Of a stretch of 64,000 nucleotides of DNA, positions 63,000 to 64,000 are shown one piece after another (position 1 is the first letter of the stretch; each line of letters begins with the position of its first letter). This stretch comes from Prorocentrum cordatum. Taxonomy: Eukaryota > Sar > Dinophyceae > Prorocentrales > Prorocentraceae. Made by a program: the position numbers and the translations under genes. Under the pieces are notes generated by a model that was given only the letters and a program-made list of their open reading frames with translations, had not been told where the DNA came from and did no database searches. The stretch is taken from positions 1,672,586 through 1,736,585 of the forward strand of contig CAUYUJ010016060.1 of the NCBI GenBank assembly GCA_963575745.1. The letters run 5' to 3'.

Positions 63000-63960
63000 A
63001 GTGAGTTGGACCCATGTCCCCAGTGGGTGCGTCCGCATGGCGCCGTCACTCGAGATACCTGTTACGAGGATCACGCCCCATAGGGGGCTCCACTCATGGC
63101 CCAAGCAGGTGCGTCCACAAGGCGCCGCCGTCCCCGTGCTGGCACATCCTTTGCAAGAGTCGCGCCCCATAAGAAACTCCGCCTGTGGCCCTGCTGGGTG
63201 TTTCCGCATGGTGCCGTCGTCCCCATTTCAGCTTACACCTCACAATGACCACGGACAGTTTGGAGCTCGACCTATGTCCCCAGCGGGTGCGTCCGCATGG
63301 AACCGTCCCCGTGTCGGCACTCCCCTCTCGAGGATCGCGCCTCATAGGGAGCTCTACCCGTGGCACCAACAGGTGCGTCCGTTCCCTGTTTCAGCATGCT
63401 TTTCATAGGATCGTGCCTCATAAGGAACTCCAGTTATGGCCTCAGCGGGTGTGTCTGGATGGCGCCGCCGTCCCCGTGTCGGCACATTTTCCATGAGGTT
63501 CGTGCCCCTCGTGGGTCTTCACCTATAACCTATGGCCCTAACCAGCGCGTCCGCATGGCGCCGCCGCTACCAAATCTGCCCCGTAGGGCTTGGGCGTTCC
63601 ACTAGGATGTATTCCGCACGTACGCTTTCCCCGCCAATTGCGGCACAACCCTCACGCGAGGCATGCCACATGGGAACCCTCACCTCGCCCACTGGTTGTG
63701 CTGGCATGGCGTCCCTGGCCATGTCGGCACACCCTTCGCGCGGAGCGTGCCCCTCAGGGAATTCCAGCAATGGCTGGAATGGAGGTGCTCGCACGGCGCT
63801 GCCGCCCCCATTTCAGCACACCCCTGACGTGGATCGTTTCCCCAGGAAGCTCCATTTCTTGTCTTGTCGGGCGTGACCACATGTGCCCCCCGTCGATTTC
63901 GGCACTTTCCTCGCAAGTACTTTGCCCCACAAGGAGTTCGGCGCCCTCTTGCCCACCTCG
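63000..63960 (+). repeat. ~88-bp satellite (forward)
   Basis: The words GGGTGCGTCCGCATGGCGCC, GTCCCCGTGTCGGCAC and CGCCTCATAGGGAGCTC recur in order. Starts near 63024, 63106, 63198, 63284, 63370, 63447, 63542, 63695 and 63782 give spacings mostly of 77-95 bp. The plus frames read a roughly 29-residue repeat. Same family as 34610-35195 in the other orientation. It probably runs past the window's end. Confidence 0.8.
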
Positions 63961-64000
63961 TCGGCAGCTCCCGATCCTGACTGCCCTGCGGCTCGCATCG

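Overview
This window is nuclear DNA from a dinoflagellate. The strongest evidence is two exact copies of the dinoflagellate trans-spliced leader (DinoSL, core CCGTAGCCATTTTGGCTCAA), at 31036-31057 (+) and 61695-61716 (-). The GC-rich sequence, dense with triplet and (TATG)n microsatellites, and retroelements with long multi-domain polyproteins agree with this. I cannot name the genus. I found no host protein-coding gene I could recognise, and no rRNA, tRNA or CRISPR array. Most long open frames are translations of simple repeats, which stay open in several frames.

The only well-preserved coding unit is a LINE-type (non-LTR) retrotransposon on the minus strand, about 61716 down to 54470 (about 7.2 kb). 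In sense order it has: a DinoSL at its 5' end; ORF1 (61559-60069), with zinc-finger-like CxxC pairs, a Gly/Lys-rich stretch and a coiled coil; ORF2 (to 55874), with an APE-type endonuclease, a reverse transcriptase and a C-terminal zinc knuckle; and an overlapping ORF (55928-54525) with a complete RNase H and another zinc-binding region. The three frames overlap in ways that suggest recoding: CUU-UAG-C at the ORF1 stop (+1) and two -1 slip heptamers before the ORF2 stop. ORF1 also carries an A-rich lysine-coding tract with one in-frame stop.

The other coding remains are dead retroelements. A LINE C-terminal fragment lies at 500-1030 (+). A second LINE 3' end (RNase H plus zinc region) lies at 13902-14640 (-). 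A long frameshifted LINE lies at about 40860-46600 (+), with recognisable ORF1, endonuclease, RT, RNase H and zinc segments. A frameshifted element at about 49430-52520 (-) has a GIY-YIG-like domain BEFORE the reverse transcriptase, the order of permuted Penelope-like elements.

The rest is repeats. 0.5-4.2 kb: LINE scrap and two diverged tandem composite units. 4.5-8.7 kb: an 80-bp satellite in opposite orientations around foldback elements and two MITEs. 8.8-18.5 kb: pyrimidine and GGA tracts, MITE copies, an 18-bp minisatellite and a CTGGT-rich tract. 18.5-28.5 kb: sparse sequence, a 0.8-kb (TGG)n array, an 11-bp AGCT-rich array and 10-11-bp periodic blocks. 29-36 kb: (TATG)n arrays, CCAAGA blocks, an isolated SL and an 88-bp satellite. 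37-38 kb: a recent tandem duplication. 46.7-54.5 kb: long CCT/GGA tracts, a MITE and the permuted element. 61.7-64 kb: GGA/C-rich tracts, a GTAACCAAAT repeat and the 88-bp satellite again.
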